DNA from: an uncultured Acinetobacter sp. | GTDB lineage: Bacteria > Pseudomonadota > Gammaproteobacteria > Pseudomonadales > Moraxellaceae | Reading direction: 5' to 3' | Length of the DNA stretch: 64,000 bases | NCBI RefSeq assembly: GCF_947493735.1 | Contig: NZ_CANLSL010000014.1 | Span: forward strand, 1 to 64,000 | Part shown: positions 8,698-18,272 of the stretch, piece by piece | How positions within the stretch are numbered: the first letter of the stretch is position 1 | How the letters are laid out: every line of letters starts with the position of its first letter | Made by a program: the position numbers and the translations under genes | Notes under the pieces: model-generated | The model's input: the letters and a program-made list of their open reading frames with translations, nothing else | Database searches by the model: none | What the model was told of the DNA's origin: nothing

Positions 8698-9987
8698 TTA
8701 AGAATTGCCTTTCTCACGTGCAATCGCACGGTAGCCAATATCGCTACGATATTGCATCCCTGTAAAAGTCACTTGACCGCACACTTCTAAAGCATTGATC
8801 TGTGCTTCAAGAACACTCTCACCAAGCGCAGTCACACAGAGCACACGACCACCCGCCGTAATTACGTGACCATCTTCAGAGAGTGCTGTACCTGCATGGA
8901 AGATTTTGGTGTCTTCTGGAGATTGCCCCAGACCAGAGATGACATCGCCTTTACGTACACTTTCAGGATAGCCATCGGCAGCTAAAACCACACCGATTGA
9001 CTTACGCTCATCCCACTGCGCTTCACTAGGCAGATTACCTGCAATACCTGCTTCAACCAAATCGACCAGTGAAGATTGTAAGCGCATCATGATCGGTTGC
9101 GTTTCAGGATCGCCAAAACGACAGTTAAATTCGATCACACGAGGTTGACCTTCCGCATCAATCATTAAGCCCGCATAGAGGAAGCCAGTATAGTCATGAC
9201 CGTCTTTTTTCATGCCATCTACGGTTGGACGCATGACTTGATCCATAGCGCGTTGGAACACTTCATCAGTCACCACAGGCGCAGGGGAGTAAGCGCCCAT
9301 ACCACCCGTGTTCGGACCTTGATCACCTTCAAAAATACGTTTGTGATCTTGCGAGGTCGCCATTGGTAAGATGTTATTGCCGTCGATCATGCAGATAAAA
9401 GAGGCTTCTTCACCCTCTAAGAATTGCTCAATCACCACACGGCTACCTGCATCACCAAACTTATTGCCCGCAAGCATGTCGTCAATGGCAGCAAAGGCTT
9501 CGTTATTGCTCATGGCAACGATCACACCTTTACCCGCAGCAAGTCCATCGGCTTTGATCACGATCGGTGCACCATGTTGTTCGACATAGGCTTTAGCAGG
9601 TGCAACCTCAGTAAACACTTCATAAAAAGCCGTTGGAATGTTGTGCTTTTTCAAAAAGTCTTTGGCGAATGCTTTTGAACCTTCGAGCTGTGCAGCGTAT
9701 TGGGTTGGCCCCCAAATTTTTAGACCTGCAAGACGGGCAGCATCGACTACGCCATTGACGAGTGGTGCTTCTGGTCCAACGATGATGAGGTCGATTTGGT
9801 TATTTTTCGCAAATTCGATGATGGCAACATTGTCCAAGATGTCGAGCTGTACATTTTGACATTTGTCTTCATTGGCGGTGCCTGCATTACCCGGTGCAAC
9901 AAATACCGTGCTGACTTTGGCATCTTGGGCAATTTTCCAAGACAAGGCATGCTCACGACCACCACTACCCAAAACTAAAATATTCAT
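8698..9987 (-). CDS. purD: phosphoribosylamine-glycine ligase
   Basis: PurD joins glycine to 5-phosphoribosylamine using ATP, the second step of de novo purine synthesis. The 429-residue protein shows the N-terminal motif VLGSGGREHAL, the ATP-grasp core (VIKADGLAAGKGV, ~142-154), GPNTGGMGAYSP, and the metal-binding segment VIEFNCRFGDPETQ. I place the start at the ATG at 9987, preceded by GGGAAAA; a TTG one codon earlier is possible. It lies downstream of purH on the same strand with a 146-nt gap, and so probably belongs to a purine unit also linked to fis upstream. Confidence 0.97.
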   Translation of the reverse strand: MNILVLGSGGREHALSWKIAQDAKVSTVFVAPGNAGTANEDKCQNVQLDILDNVAIIEFAKNNQIDLIIVGPEAPLVNGVVDAARLAGLKIWGPTQYAAQLEGSKAFAKDFLKKHNIPTAFYEVFTEVAPAKAYVEQHGAPIVIKADGLAAGKGVIVAMSNNEAFAAIDDMLAGNKFGDAGSRVVIEQFLEGEEASFICMIDGNNILPMATSQDHKRIFEGDQGPNTGGMGAYSPAPVVTDEVFQRAMDQVMRPTVDGMKKDGHDYTGFLYAGLMIDAEGQPRVIEFNCRFGDPETQPIMMRLQSSLVDLVEAGIAGNLPSEAQWDERKSIGVVLAADGYPESVRKGDVISGLGQSPEDTKIFHAGTALSEDGHVITAGGRVLCVTALGESVLEAQINALEVCGQVTFTGMQYRSDIGYRAIAREKGNS

Positions 9988-10133
9988 CAATTATTTTCCC
10001 TTTTCATCTCGCAATGAAATCGAATTTATCAAAATGCTGTGATGCAAAAAATTTCATCAAAAATTATGAATGAAAAAATCCCGATGTACTAGCCCAAAAT
10101 GAGGTGTTGAACTGTACAAAGGGATTTTAAAAA

Positions 10134-11708
10134 TCAGTGACGGAAGTGGCGCATGCCTGTAAATACCATGGCAATGCCGTGTTCATTGGCTGCAGCGATG
10201 GTTTCTTCATCACGCATTGAACCACCCGGCTGGATAATACATTTGATGCCAGCTTTAGCCGCATTATCAATACCATCACGGAATGGGAAGAACGCATCTG
10301 AAGCCATTACCGCACCTTCAACCACGAGTCCTGCATGTTCTGCTTTGATCGCTGCGATACGAGCGGAGTTGACACGGCTCATTTGACCTGCGCCAACACC
10401 GATGGTTTGACGGTTTTTTGCATAGACAATCGCATTTGATTTGACATACTTCGCCACTTTCCAAGCGAAGATCAAATCATCAATTTCTTGTTCATTTGGT
10501 GCACGGTCAGTTACGACTTTGAGGTCAGAGGCTTTGATCATACCCAAGTCTTGATCTTGTACCAAAAGTCCGCCATTGACACGTTTGAAGTCAAACTGTG
10601 GTGCACGTGCATCAATTGCAGGGAGTTCGCCACAAATCAAAACACGTACATTTTTCTTCGCACCAGTCACTTCAAGGACGCCGTCTGCAATACTTGGCGC
10701 AATGATCACTTCTACAAACTGACGATCAACGATCGCTTGCGCAGTCGCCACGTCTAACTCACGGTTAAAGGCGATAATGCCACCAAATGCAGATTCAGGG
10801 TCGGTTGCATAAGCAAGATCATACGCAGTTTGAATGCCGTCTAATGATACTGCTACACCGCACGGATTGGCGTGTTTCACAATCACACACGCAGGCTTGG
10901 CAAAGGTTTTGACACATTCAAGGGCAGCATCAGTATCGGCAATATTGTTATAAGAAAGTTCTTTACCCTGCAATTGTGTTGCCGTAGATACAGACGCCTC
11001 AGTCGCTGTGCTTTCAACATAGAATGCTGCGGATTGATGTGGGTTTTCCCCATAACGCAAATCTTGTGATTTGGTCATTTGCACGTTGAAAGTACGGGCA
11101 AACTGATCCGCTTCACCTTCTGCTTTGCCAACACGTGCGCCGAGATATTGCGCAATCATGCCGTCATATTGTGCTGTATGTTCAAAGGCTTTTACTGCCA
11201 AATCAAAACGCGTCGCATGTGAAAGCGTACCATCTGCTTTTAACTCAGCAACTACAGTATCGTAGTCTGACGCATTGACGATGATGCCGACTGATGCGTG
11301 GTTTTTCGCCGCCGCACGTACCATCGTTGGACCACCGATGTCGATGTTTTCTATCGCATCTGCAAGTGAGCAGTTTGGCTTAGCAACCGTTTCAGCAAAT
11401 GGATAAAGATTGACAATGACCAAGTCGATCGCATCAATATTGTGCTCCGCCATGACAGCTTCATCTAGCCCACGACGTGCCAAAATCCCGCCATGAATCT
11501 TTGGATGTAGGGTTTTGACACGACCATCCATCATTTCTGGAAAGCCAGTGTGCTCTGACACTTCGATCACAGGAATTTGGTTGTCTTTAAGCAGCTTATA
11601 AGTGCCACCAGTCGAAAGAATTTCAATGTTCAAGCTTGCAAGCGATTGCGCAAACTCAACGATACCAGTCTTATCAGAAACGGAAATTAAAGCACGAGAA
11701 ACAGTCAT
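10134..11708 (-). CDS. purH: bifunctional AICAR transformylase / IMP cyclohydrolase
   Basis: PurH performs the last two steps of IMP synthesis: formyl transfer to AICAR and ring closure. The 524-residue protein has the N-terminal cyclohydrolase (MGS-like) domain with [20 protein letters not shown] and [11 protein letters not shown]. The C-terminal transformylase domain carries the catalytic Lys-His in [12 protein letters not shown] and ends near [12 protein letters not shown]. Full length for the family. It sits between fis and purD on the same strand. A terminator-like hairpin after fis suggests purH also has its own promoter in the ~95 nt upstream. Confidence 0.98.
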   Translation of the reverse strand: MTVSRALISVSDKTGIVEFAQSLASLNIEILSTGGTYKLLKDNQIPVIEVSEHTGFPEMMDGRVKTLHPKIHGGILARRGLDEAVMAEHNIDAIDLVIVNLYPFAETVAKPNCSLADAIENIDIGGPTMVRAAAKNHASVGIIVNASDYDTVVAELKADGTLSHATRFDLAVKAFEHTAQYDGMIAQYLGARVGKAEGEADQFARTFNVQMTKSQDLRYGENPHQSAAFYVESTATEASVSTATQLQGKELSYNNIADTDAALECVKTFAKPACVIVKHANPCGVAVSLDGIQTAYDLAYATDPESAFGGIIAFNRELDVATAQAIVDRQFVEVIIAPSIADGVLEVTGAKKNVRVLICGELPAIDARAPQFDFKRVNGGLLVQDQDLGMIKASDLKVVTDRAPNEQEIDDLIFAWKVAKYVKSNAIVYAKNRQTIGVGAGQMSRVNSARIAAIKAEHAGLVVEGAVMASDAFFPFRDGIDNAAKAGIKCIIQPGGSMRDEETIAAANEHGIAMVFTGMRHFRH

Positions 11709-11761
11709 AGCGGTATGTTTAAAATCAAAAGTGAAAGGGGAAACATCTAAAAATTAGGCAT

Positions 11762-11787
11762 AAAAATGCCCGCTCGTTGGCAGGCAT
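11762..11787 (-). terminator. terminator downstream of fis
   Basis: On the minus strand ATGCCTGC pairs with GCGGGCAT (one G-U pair) around a 6-nt loop, followed by TTTTT. It sits 17 nt after the fis stop and would separate fis from purH, fully or partly. Confidence 0.75.
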
Positions 11788-11803
11788 CTTATCATTTATT
11801 CAA

Positions 11804-12073
11804 CTATTCAGCCATTAAACCGTGCGCTTTTAACTTTTTACGCAAAGTGCCACGGTTGAGTCCTAGAATCTCGGCAGCACGTGTTTGGTTGCCACGAGTA
11901 TATTCAAGAACGACTGATAATAATGGTTTCTCCATTTCAGCCAAAACCATATCGTAAACTTGCGCAGGCTGTTCACCTTGCAATTGAGCGAAGTAATGGC
12001 GAACTGCACGGTCTACGTGAATACGTAGCGCAACGTCAGATTGTGCAGTAAAAATAGGAGACTTACTATTCAT
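11804..12073 (-). CDS. fis: Fis family DNA-binding protein
   Basis: Fis is a small nucleoid protein that bends DNA and adjusts transcription and recombination. The 89-residue product has the usual layout: a variable N-terminus, a dimerising helix pair ([21 protein letters not shown]) and a C-terminal helix-turn-helix ([21 protein letters not shown], ~60-80). In enterobacteria fis follows dusB; here it follows a zinc-ribbon gene and prmA with a 532-nt gap, and purH-purD lie downstream. The long AT-rich leader points to transcriptional control, in keeping with fis genes elsewhere. Confidence 0.93.
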   Translation of the reverse strand: MNSKSPIFTAQSDVALRIHVDRAVRHYFAQLQGEQPAQVYDMVLAEMEKPLLSVVLEYTRGNQTRAAEILGLNRGTLRKKLKAHGLMAE

Positions 12074-12605
12074 GCGATAAATCCGAAAATTTTGACCACT
12101 AGATAATTAATGTAGTTCATCAACATTATCTTAGCGGTGGGTTAATATGTTAAGCATTTAGTGACCCATTTAAGACCATCAAAAAAATAATGATCGTTTA
12201 AGCAGTCACAGCTTCATCCGAAATGAAGCACAAACAATTCATTTTGCGGTGCAACTCAAGCGTGTTTGACTGTATGAAAAATACACATGTCAAAAACAAC
12301 GAAAAACAAAACCCTACACCAACCAACATTGGCAATCAAAAGGGAATAGTTTTCAAACTGCTAGAACCAGCAAAGGAGACAAGTTAAAACTTCAATTGCA
12401 CATATCATAGCATTTTCTCGCCCAAAGTGAGCAAATAAAGTTCATTTTTTCGTAATTATTTTGCTGTATATTTGGAAAGTTTCAGCGTATATTCCTCAAC
12501 TTTTTGTTTTTCCTGAATTGTTTAAAAAATATGCAAAGCGACTTTTTGTAAATCAAACCAAATTAAATTTGCATTTTTAGACAAAAGATCGACAGATATG
12601 ACTGA
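12074..12605 (-). other. 532-nt AT-rich non-coding leader/promoter region of fis
   Basis: No gene is apparent. On the minus strand an extended -10 (TG-C-TATGAT, 12412-12404) lies about 330 nt before the fis start. A hairpin with 7-bp arms GCTTCAT/ATGAAGC (12211-12229) lies within the resulting leader. Long A/T tracts are typical of regions bound by Fis itself or other nucleoid proteins. Confidence 0.5.
12404..12434 (-). promoter_or_regulatory. candidate extended -10 promoter for fis
   Basis: Read leftward, TGCTATGAT forms an extended -10 (TATGAT at 12409-12404). Only a weak -35 (TTGCTC, 12434-12429) is present, at a long 19-nt spacing. It would give a ~330-nt leader. Confidence 0.35.
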
Positions 12606-13151
12606 TTAGATGTAGTAAAAGAAGAAAATTTGAAAAATCAGTAAAAGTACCAGCAAAAAATTGATTACACCCCAAGTCACATAATAGCTACGTTCTGTAT
12701 CAGTTATTCTTGTTTTGCGTGCATAACGAACTTGACTTGTTTGTGCGTCGATTTTTGGTGTTAAAGTCGTGGTAAATTTCGACACGCCGATCTGATTGGG
12801 GCTCATGGTGTCGAGGTGGTTGAGATAGGTATATAGATTTAACCGTGAGCCCTCCACACTACTATTCATGATATCCATCACGTGATCAATGATACTTGCA
12901 TTTTTTGAGGCATGTGCCGTCAAATCAAATGGGTTTGTTTGGATATCTTTGGTGTCGTGTTGTAGAGAGTAGTGGATAAAGTTTTGCGGATTGGTGTTGG
13001 GTAGATAATCAGGATCGAGAATAAAATGCGCAAAAGCATCAAATGTTGCATGACATTCTGCACAGCGCACTTTGCCCTGAGCTATGTTAAGTTGCATTAA
13101 GGTCAGTTCATAAGTGCTTTGGCAGTTTGGACATTGGCTATAGTAGCGCAT
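12606..13151 (-). CDS. zinc-ribbon (MJ0042/DUF3426-type) membrane protein, short
   Basis: A 181-residue protein with an N-terminal MJ0042-type zinc ribbon: CPNC at residues 8-11, then VRCAECHATFDAF at ~28-40, giving four Cys ligands. A long polar linker follows, then a single transmembrane helix (WGVINFLLVLLLIFQIFFFYY) at the very C-terminus. Relatives usually continue beyond the membrane helix with a ~100-residue DUF3426 periplasmic domain. Here the stop comes directly after the helix, so the protein is either a naturally short version or truncated. It lies 35 nt downstream of prmA and is probably co-transcribed with it. Function unknown. Confidence 0.7.
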   Translation of the reverse strand: MRYYSQCPNCQSTYELTLMQLNIAQGKVRCAECHATFDAFAHFILDPDYLPNTNPQNFIHYSLQHDTKDIQTNPFDLTAHASKNASIIDHVMDIMNSSVEGSRLNLYTYLNHLDTMSPNQIGVSKFTTTLTPKIDAQTSQVRYARKTRITDTERSYYVTWGVINFLLVLLLIFQIFFFYYI

Positions 13152-13186
13152 TGATTCTCAATCCAGTGTTTGTTTAATATTCCAGT

Positions 13187-14083
13187 TTAAGCCTTTCGAT
13201 GTCCTGAAAGGCGACACCAGTTTTCTTCACGCATCTGTTGCCCAGTGATTTCAAAATACGGTGCGTAAGCTGTTTTCACATCTTCGATCTGTTCTTCGAT
13301 CAATCCTGCAAGTGCAATCTGTGCATTCGGTACAGTGAGATTGTAGAAGGTTTCAACAAGCATCATCAGTGGTTTTGCTAAGATGTTTGCGACCAAGATT
13401 TCTGTTTTGTCTTGATAATGTGCTTCAAACTCTTCAGGTAATCCGACCCAAAGTCGATTTGCCACACCATTCAATTCTGCATTTTGCTTGGTTGCTAGAA
13501 CAGCTTGCGGGTCAATATCAGTTGCATAAACATACTTCGCACCAAGTAATAGTGCAGCCACACCCAAAATCCCTGAGCCACAGCCGTAGTCGATCACCAC
13601 TTTATCTTTGAGGTCAATGCTTGCAAGCCATTGTAGGCAGAGGAAGGTACTAGCATGGTTACCTGTACCAAAAGCAAGCCCTGGATCAAGTTTGATATTG
13701 GTCACTTCAGGATTCGGCGCTTCAAGCCATTCAGGGACGATCCAAAGATTGTCTGCGACTTGGATCGGCTCATAATAATCCATCCAAGCACGTTCCCATG
13801 CTTGATCTTCGATGACTTCCGAGCGGATCGCAGTGTGCTCGATCTGCGCAGAAATAAATTGTGATAACGCATCAGCATCTAAAGGTTGCTCTTCATCTTG
13901 CTGAAAAATACCAGTCACAATCACCTTATCCCAAAGCGGTGTTTCACCCGGCAGCGGTTCAAGCAAAGCTTGATCTTCCGCATCGTCTAAAGTCACGCTC
14001 ACTGCACCTAAAGATAATAGTAGTGATTCGCAGATTTCGACTTGAGATTGTTGTACTGTGATATGGATTTGCAACCAGTTCAA
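13187..14083 (-). CDS. prmA: ribosomal protein L11 methyltransferase
   Basis: PrmA trimethylates several amino groups of ribosomal protein L11 using S-adenosylmethionine. The 298-residue protein has the small N-terminal L11-recognition domain ([10 protein letters not shown]...), then [18 protein letters not shown] motif [15 protein letters not shown] (~165-178), the acidic TDIDPQAV, and [10 protein letters not shown] matching the family's catalytic-loop region. Full length. In many gammaproteobacteria prmA is followed by dusB-fis; here a zinc-ribbon gene stands in between and no dusB is present. Confidence 0.95.
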   Translation of the reverse strand: MNWLQIHITVQQSQVEICESLLLSLGAVSVTLDDAEDQALLEPLPGETPLWDKVIVTGIFQQDEEQPLDADALSQFISAQIEHTAIRSEVIEDQAWERAWMDYYEPIQVADNLWIVPEWLEAPNPEVTNIKLDPGLAFGTGNHASTFLCLQWLASIDLKDKVVIDYGCGSGILGVAALLLGAKYVYATDIDPQAVLATKQNAELNGVANRLWVGLPEEFEAHYQDKTEILVANILAKPLMMLVETFYNLTVPNAQIALAGLIEEQIEDVKTAYAPYFEITGQQMREENWCRLSGHRKA

Positions 14084-14192
14084 AAGATGTCACCAAAAAA
14101 TTCTATTGTTGCGATGTATTGTAGCCGATAAGCACAATAAAAGATTGGGCACTGTGAAAATTCCCACAAAAAAATAAGGGTCTTAATAAAGT

Positions 14193-14225
14193 AAAGCGCA
14201 TCAACAGTGGCTGTTAATGCGCTTT
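14193..14225 (-). terminator. terminator downstream of the BASS-family symporter
   Basis: Near-perfect 15-bp arms (AAAGCGCATCAACAG, one mismatch) enclose a 3-nt loop. On the minus strand the hairpin is followed by ACTTTATT. It sits 25 nt past the symporter stop. Confidence 0.7.
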
Positions 14226-14249
14226 GATTGGTTGAATTTTTAGCGAGAA

Positions 14250-15140
14250 TTAATGATTGAGACTCTCAGCTGTTGCATCTTCAGGTAGTGGCGCAATGCG
14301 ATTGAGTAGAAAACCAAATGCCACCGCAAAAAAATACATAAAGATCGAATACACCGCCGCAGGCATGGCAATGGTGGTACTTGCCATGATGGTAATGGCA
14401 ATGGTAATCGCCAGAGTGCCATTATGAATACCGATCTCAAACGCCGAAGCACGTGCTTGGCGTGCGCTGATACCAAACATTCTTGGAACGAAATAGCCAA
14501 TACTTAGGCTTATTGCGCAGAATAAAGCGGTTGCGACACCGACTTCACTAATGTAGTTCACGAGGTTTTCACGCTCACTCATGATCGCACCAAGAATGAT
14601 AATCACGAGGAAAACCACAGCAAAAATACGAGTAGGCTGATTTAATTTGTCTGCAAGACTTGGAGAATAGTGGCGAATCAACATACCAATCAATACAGGG
14701 ACGATAATGATCACAAACACTTGCACGACTTTGGCAAACTGTAGCCCAATCTGCTGATCGCCTTGCATAAAGTGATTGATAGCAAAGTTCACTACGATCG
14801 GCAAAGTGACGGCAGCCAAGATCGAATTGATCGCCGTCAAGGTAATATTTAACGCAATATCACCTTTAAATAGATAGCTCAGCAAATTGGCAGTTGCACC
14901 ACCTGGTGAGGCTGCGAGTAGCATTAAGCCGACAGCAAGTAGTGGTTGAAGCGAAAAGATTTTACACAGTGCAAAAGCGATGCCGACCAACAAGACCAAT
15001 TGGCAAAACAGTGCCACGAATACCGCTTTGGGATGTTTTCGAACACGGCTAAAATCTTGTGGCGTGAGCTCTAAGCCTAGACCTGCCATGACAATACCGA
15101 GTGCAATCGGTAAAAATACAGTGACTAATGCGGAGTCCAT
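14250..15140 (-). CDS. bile acid:sodium symporter (BASS) family transporter
   Basis: A 296-residue inner-membrane protein with about nine or ten hydrophobic helices, typical of the BASS/SBF fold. Family motifs include MAGLGLELT near the N-terminus, LLAASPGGATANLLSYL (~76-92) where the crossover helix lies, and EIGIHNGTLAI (~235-245), the second unwound-helix region that binds sodium. Relatives carry organic acids such as pantoate or keto acids with Na+; the substrate cannot be read from sequence. AGGATG precedes the ATG. It stands alone, divergent from rlmKL across a region with short tandem repeats. Confidence 0.88.
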   Translation of the reverse strand: MDSALVTVFLPIALGIVMAGLGLELTPQDFSRVRKHPKAVFVALFCQLVLLVGIAFALCKIFSLQPLLAVGLMLLAASPGGATANLLSYLFKGDIALNITLTAINSILAAVTLPIVVNFAINHFMQGDQQIGLQFAKVVQVFVIIIVPVLIGMLIRHYSPSLADKLNQPTRIFAVVFLVIIILGAIMSERENLVNYISEVGVATALFCAISLSIGYFVPRMFGISARQARASAFEIGIHNGTLAITIAITIMASTTIAMPAAVYSIFMYFFAVAFGFLLNRIAPLPEDATAESLNH

Positions 15141-15469
15141 TATTATTCATCCTTGAATATTCTAAGCGATTGATTTTGAGTGTAGCGTAATTTAGTTGCT
15201 TTACAAGCGGTTTAAAGCAAGCGGTTAAAACCATATAGTGAAAATTATGTAATAAAAACCATGTAATTAGAATGATGCAATAAAAAACCATGCAATAAAA
15301 ATCATGCCATTAGAGTCATGCAATACAGCATCGAAATGATTCCATTGTAGGCTACAACAGTTTGTCTAAAAAATCTGTCATCGTCATGACAGTCTTGCAC
15401 ATGTTGCAGGACAAAATGAGCTACACTATGCCAGGTTTTAACTATACATTTTGATTGTGCAGAATTTTG
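15141..15469. other. intergenic region with tandem repeats, symporter / rlmKL
   Basis: This 329-nt divergent promoter region has no gene. It is dominated by the degenerate 14-bp tandem repeat at 15247-15325. The rlmKL start follows a short region with no strong ribosome-binding site. Confidence 0.6.
15247..15325. repeat. degenerate ~14-bp tandem repeat, about 5.6 copies
   Basis: Consecutive units begin ATGTAATAAAAACC, ATGTAATTAGAATG, ATGCAATAAAAAACC, ATGCAATAAAAATC, ATGCCATTAGAGTC and ATGCAATAC. All share ATG-y-(A/C)AT at the same phase, with 14- or 15-bp spacing. It lies between divergent genes and does not encode a protein. It could arise by slippage or serve as clustered binding sites. 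Confidence 0.75.
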
Positions 15470-17674
15470 ATGAGTAAACAGCAAGCGTCGAGTCGATATT
15501 GGGTTACCTGTGCCGATGGTTTGGAAAACCTATTGCAGGAAGAAATCACTGCATTAGGTGCTGAGGTGGTCGATCGCAAAGCAGGGCGATTGATTATTCA
15601 AGGTCAGCTTGAAACCGCATATCGTATTTGCATGTGGTCACGCCTTGCCTCACGAGTGTTGTTGCCGATTTTCTCGCAAGAGATTGAACAAAATTATGAT
15701 GATCGTGATGTCGCAGAAGAGCTGTTTGAAGCGGCGGTTAATTTTGATTGGTCATTGATCTTTGCACCGCAAAGTACCTTTGCCATTCGCTTGCATACCG
15801 AACGTGAAATCAAGGTCAATACACAGTTTGCGACTTTACGTGTCAAAGATGGTGTGGTCGATAGCTTTATGGAAAGCCAAGGTCGCCGTCCAAGCATTGA
15901 TACCAAGCAACCTGAAATTACGCTTTATGTCTTAGCAGGAAAAACAGCGCATCATTTCTGCCTTGATCTATCAGGCGACAGCTTGCACCGTCGTGGCTAT
16001 CGTCGTTATATGACCGATGCGCCGATCAAAGAAAATCTTGCCGCAGCGATTTTGCAAAAAGCACAACTGACTCAGCGCAAGCCTGACATGATTCTTGATC
16101 CGATGTGTGGTTCGGGGACATTTATTATTGAAGCCTTGATGATCTTAACTGAGCGTGCACCAGGTATGGTACGTCGTTTTGGTTTTAATGGTTGGCATGG
16201 GCATGATCATGAACTGTGGCAAAGCATCAAGCGTGAAGCGGTTGAACGTCATCATGCAGCGATGGAGCGACCATTGCCGAAGTTTTATGCGTTTGATGCG
16301 GATTGGGATGCGGTACAGGCCACTCGCAAAAATATTATCGCTGCAGGGTTTGAATCGGTACTCGAGCAGATTCAGATCGAAGAACGAGTACTCGGTGATT
16401 GGTGTAATTTTGGTCTAGAAGCTGGTCAAACAGCATTTGTGGTGACTAACCCACCATACGGCGAACGTCTGGGTGATAAAGCCTCGAATCGTGCCTTGTA
16501 TCAAGGCTTGTCGATGTTGCTACAGGAACAATTTAGCGGGCAATATGCGGCGGTAATCGCTGCACATATCGAGCAAGCCGATGTGTTGGCTTTGGCTGAG
16601 CCTGAAACTTTGCGTTTGATGAATGGTAATTTGCCGATTTACGTGCGTATGGGACAGGTTAAAGCAGCGACTGATCCCCAACCTTTTTTACAAAATTGGC
16701 AAGCTGAAAAAGTAGAAATCGAAGAAGCACAAGACTTTGCCAATCGTCTACAAAAAAATATGCAAAGCCTGAAAAAATGGGCTGTGAAAGAACAAGTCCA
16801 TTGCTTACGTTTGTATGATGCGGATTTGCCTGATTTTAATTTGGCGGTAGATTTGTATGGTGAGCTGTTGCATGTGCAAGAATATGCGCCACCGAAAACA
16901 ATTGATCCTGAAAAAGCCAAAAAACGCTTCAATCTCGCATTGGCGGCGATCCGTGCGGTGACAGGTATTCCACGTGAAAAAGTCTTTATAAAAACCCGTG
17001 CTCGTCAGTCAGGTAAAGCGCAATATGAAAAGCAAAGCCAAGCCTCAAAACGCTTTATCGTGCGTGAAGGTGATGCCAAACTGCTGATCAATATGACCGA
17101 TTATTTAGACACAGGTTTGTTCTTAGATCATCGTCAGATTCGTTTGCAGATTGCCAAAGAAGCAAGAAATAAACATTTTTTGAATTTGTATAGCTACACT
17201 TCAACAGCAAGTGTGCATGCAGCCTTAGCAGGTGCGGCGAGTACCACCAGTGTTGATCTGTCGAATACTTATCTGAACTGGGCAAAAGAGAATTTCGTAC
17301 TGAATGGCTTGACGGTTGATCACCCTGATGAGCAACATCAATTCTTTGTCAGCGATTGTTTTGAATGGCTCAAAGAAGGGCATGATCAATACGACTTGAT
17401 CTTTATTGATCCGCCGACATTCTCCAATTCGAAAAAATTCTACGGCACCTTTGACGTGCAACGTGATCATTTGTCATTGATCAAACGTGCCATGAACCGC
17501 CTAAGTAATGAGGGCGTTTTATATTTCTCCAATAACTATCGTGGTTTTGAGATGGATGAGGAGATTGAAGCGATGTTTGATGTGGAAGAAATCACGCATT
17601 GGACAATTGGCCCAGACTTTAAACGCAATCAAAAAATCCACCGTGCATGGCGTATCCGTCATTTTGATGTATAA
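15470..17674 (+). CDS. rlmL: bifunctional 23S rRNA methyltransferase RlmK/RlmL
   Basis: This two-domain enzyme methylates 23S rRNA at m2G2445 (RlmL part) and m7G2069 (RlmK part) during ribosome assembly. It has an N-terminal THUMP RNA-binding domain, a first methyltransferase with DPMCGSGTF and the catalytic NPPYGER, then a second one with LNLYSYTSTASVHAALAGA and DPPTFSNSKK. I use the ATG at 15470 (734 residues), giving MSKQQASSRYWVTCADGLE. An upstream TTG at 15455 adds five residues without support. It converges on a short frameshifted gene, with a CT-rich hairpin between. Confidence 0.95.
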   Translation: MSKQQASSRYWVTCADGLENLLQEEITALGAEVVDRKAGRLIIQGQLETAYRICMWSRLASRVLLPIFSQEIEQNYDDRDVAEELFEAAVNFDWSLIFAPQSTFAIRLHTEREIKVNTQFATLRVKDGVVDSFMESQGRRPSIDTKQPEITLYVLAGKTAHHFCLDLSGDSLHRRGYRRYMTDAPIKENLAAAILQKAQLTQRKPDMILDPMCGSGTFIIEALMILTERAPGMVRRFGFNGWHGHDHELWQSIKREAVERHHAAMERPLPKFYAFDADWDAVQATRKNIIAAGFESVLEQIQIEERVLGDWCNFGLEAGQTAFVVTNPPYGERLGDKASNRALYQGLSMLLQEQFSGQYAAVIAAHIEQADVLALAEPETLRLMNGNLPIYVRMGQVKAATDPQPFLQNWQAEKVEIEEAQDFANRLQKNMQSLKKWAVKEQVHCLRLYDADLPDFNLAVDLYGELLHVQEYAPPKTIDPEKAKKRFNLALAAIRAVTGIPREKVFIKTRARQSGKAQYEKQSQASKRFIVREGDAKLLINMTDYLDTGLFLDHRQIRLQIAKEARNKHFLNLYSYTSTASVHAALAGAASTTSVDLSNTYLNWAKENFVLNGLTVDHPDEQHQFFVSDCFEWLKEGHDQYDLIFIDPPTFSNSKKFYGTFDVQRDHLSLIKRAMNRLSNEGVLYFSNNYRGFEMDEEIEAMFDVEEITHWTIGPDFKRNQKIHRAWRIRHFDV

Positions 17675-17714
17675 ATTGATTTTTATAGTCCATTAAGCCA
17701 AAAATCCCTCCCAG

Positions 17715-17735
17715 CCTCCCTTTAACAAAGGGAGG
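17715..17735. repeat. CT-rich perfect hairpin between rlmKL and the next gene
   Basis: CCTCCCTTT and its complement surround a 3-nt loop. Flanking sequence extends the C/T-rich to G/A-rich asymmetry. It lies between two convergent ends and may serve as a terminator or RNA-stabilising element. It resembles the hairpin at 22956-22974. Confidence 0.6.
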
Positions 17736-17761
17736 AGAGGTGCAAATTTTTACTCTTTTTT

Positions 17762-18215
17762 TTACTCATCTTTTAATGCACATTCAAAGCTCGATGGATT
17801 GTGTGAGCAACGAATACGTTTCAGAATATTCATCATATCTTTGTTGTAATAACCTTGTTTGGTCATCGAGATACGAGATTCTCGCATCAGTTTGAGATAG
17901 CTTGGCTTATCATCTTCATGCAGTTCTACCCAATATTTCTTTGGAATGCGGTTTTCTAATTTATCAACAAAATCAAAAGCAGGTTGCAATTGCTTAGAAA
18001 TAATTTCACGTGTGATCGGTCCCATTCCCGCAGGAAACTTATCACGGTGCATGATCAATGTCCCTGTTACTTGGATCAATGGGAAACGGATAATACCGCC
18101 TTTCGCCTTGCCTGATTTGTCCGTCATACCACGATGAAATTCTAATGTTTCAAACAAAAAGGTCGCAAAGGTGATTCGGGGTCACATCCGCAAAGTCATT
18201 CAATTTTGAAGACAT
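17762..18215 (-). pseudogene. small protein of unknown function, frameshifted
   Basis: From an ATG at 18215 the frame reads MSSKLNDFADV and then stops soon after. The neighbouring frame is open from just after a stop and reads RITFATFLFETLEF, continuing to the end (NILKRIRCSHNPSSFECALKDE). Dropping one base from the four-base C run (G on the plus strand, 18178-18181) would fuse them into one ~150-residue protein. As it stands, only a 131-residue product from a TTG at 18157 is possible. I recognise no family and see no signal peptide or transmembrane segment. It follows pldA, whose terminator ends right at the ATG, so its own promoter is unclear. Confidence 0.5.
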
Positions 18216-18244
18216 AAAAAATACGCTATTCAAACTGAATAACG
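18216..18244 (-). terminator. terminator downstream of pldA
   Basis: On the minus strand CGTTATTC pairs with GAATAGCG (one G-U) around a 5-nt loop and is followed by six T residues. The T-run abuts the ATG of the next open frame. Confidence 0.75.
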
Positions 18245-18272
18245 GATTTCAAAAAACTTATTGGAATTGAAT

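Noticed and set aside
10075..10135. Possible terminator between purH and purD (AAATCCC ... GGGATTT)
   Set aside because: The arms are short and the loop is ~40 nt. The two genes may well be co-transcribed.
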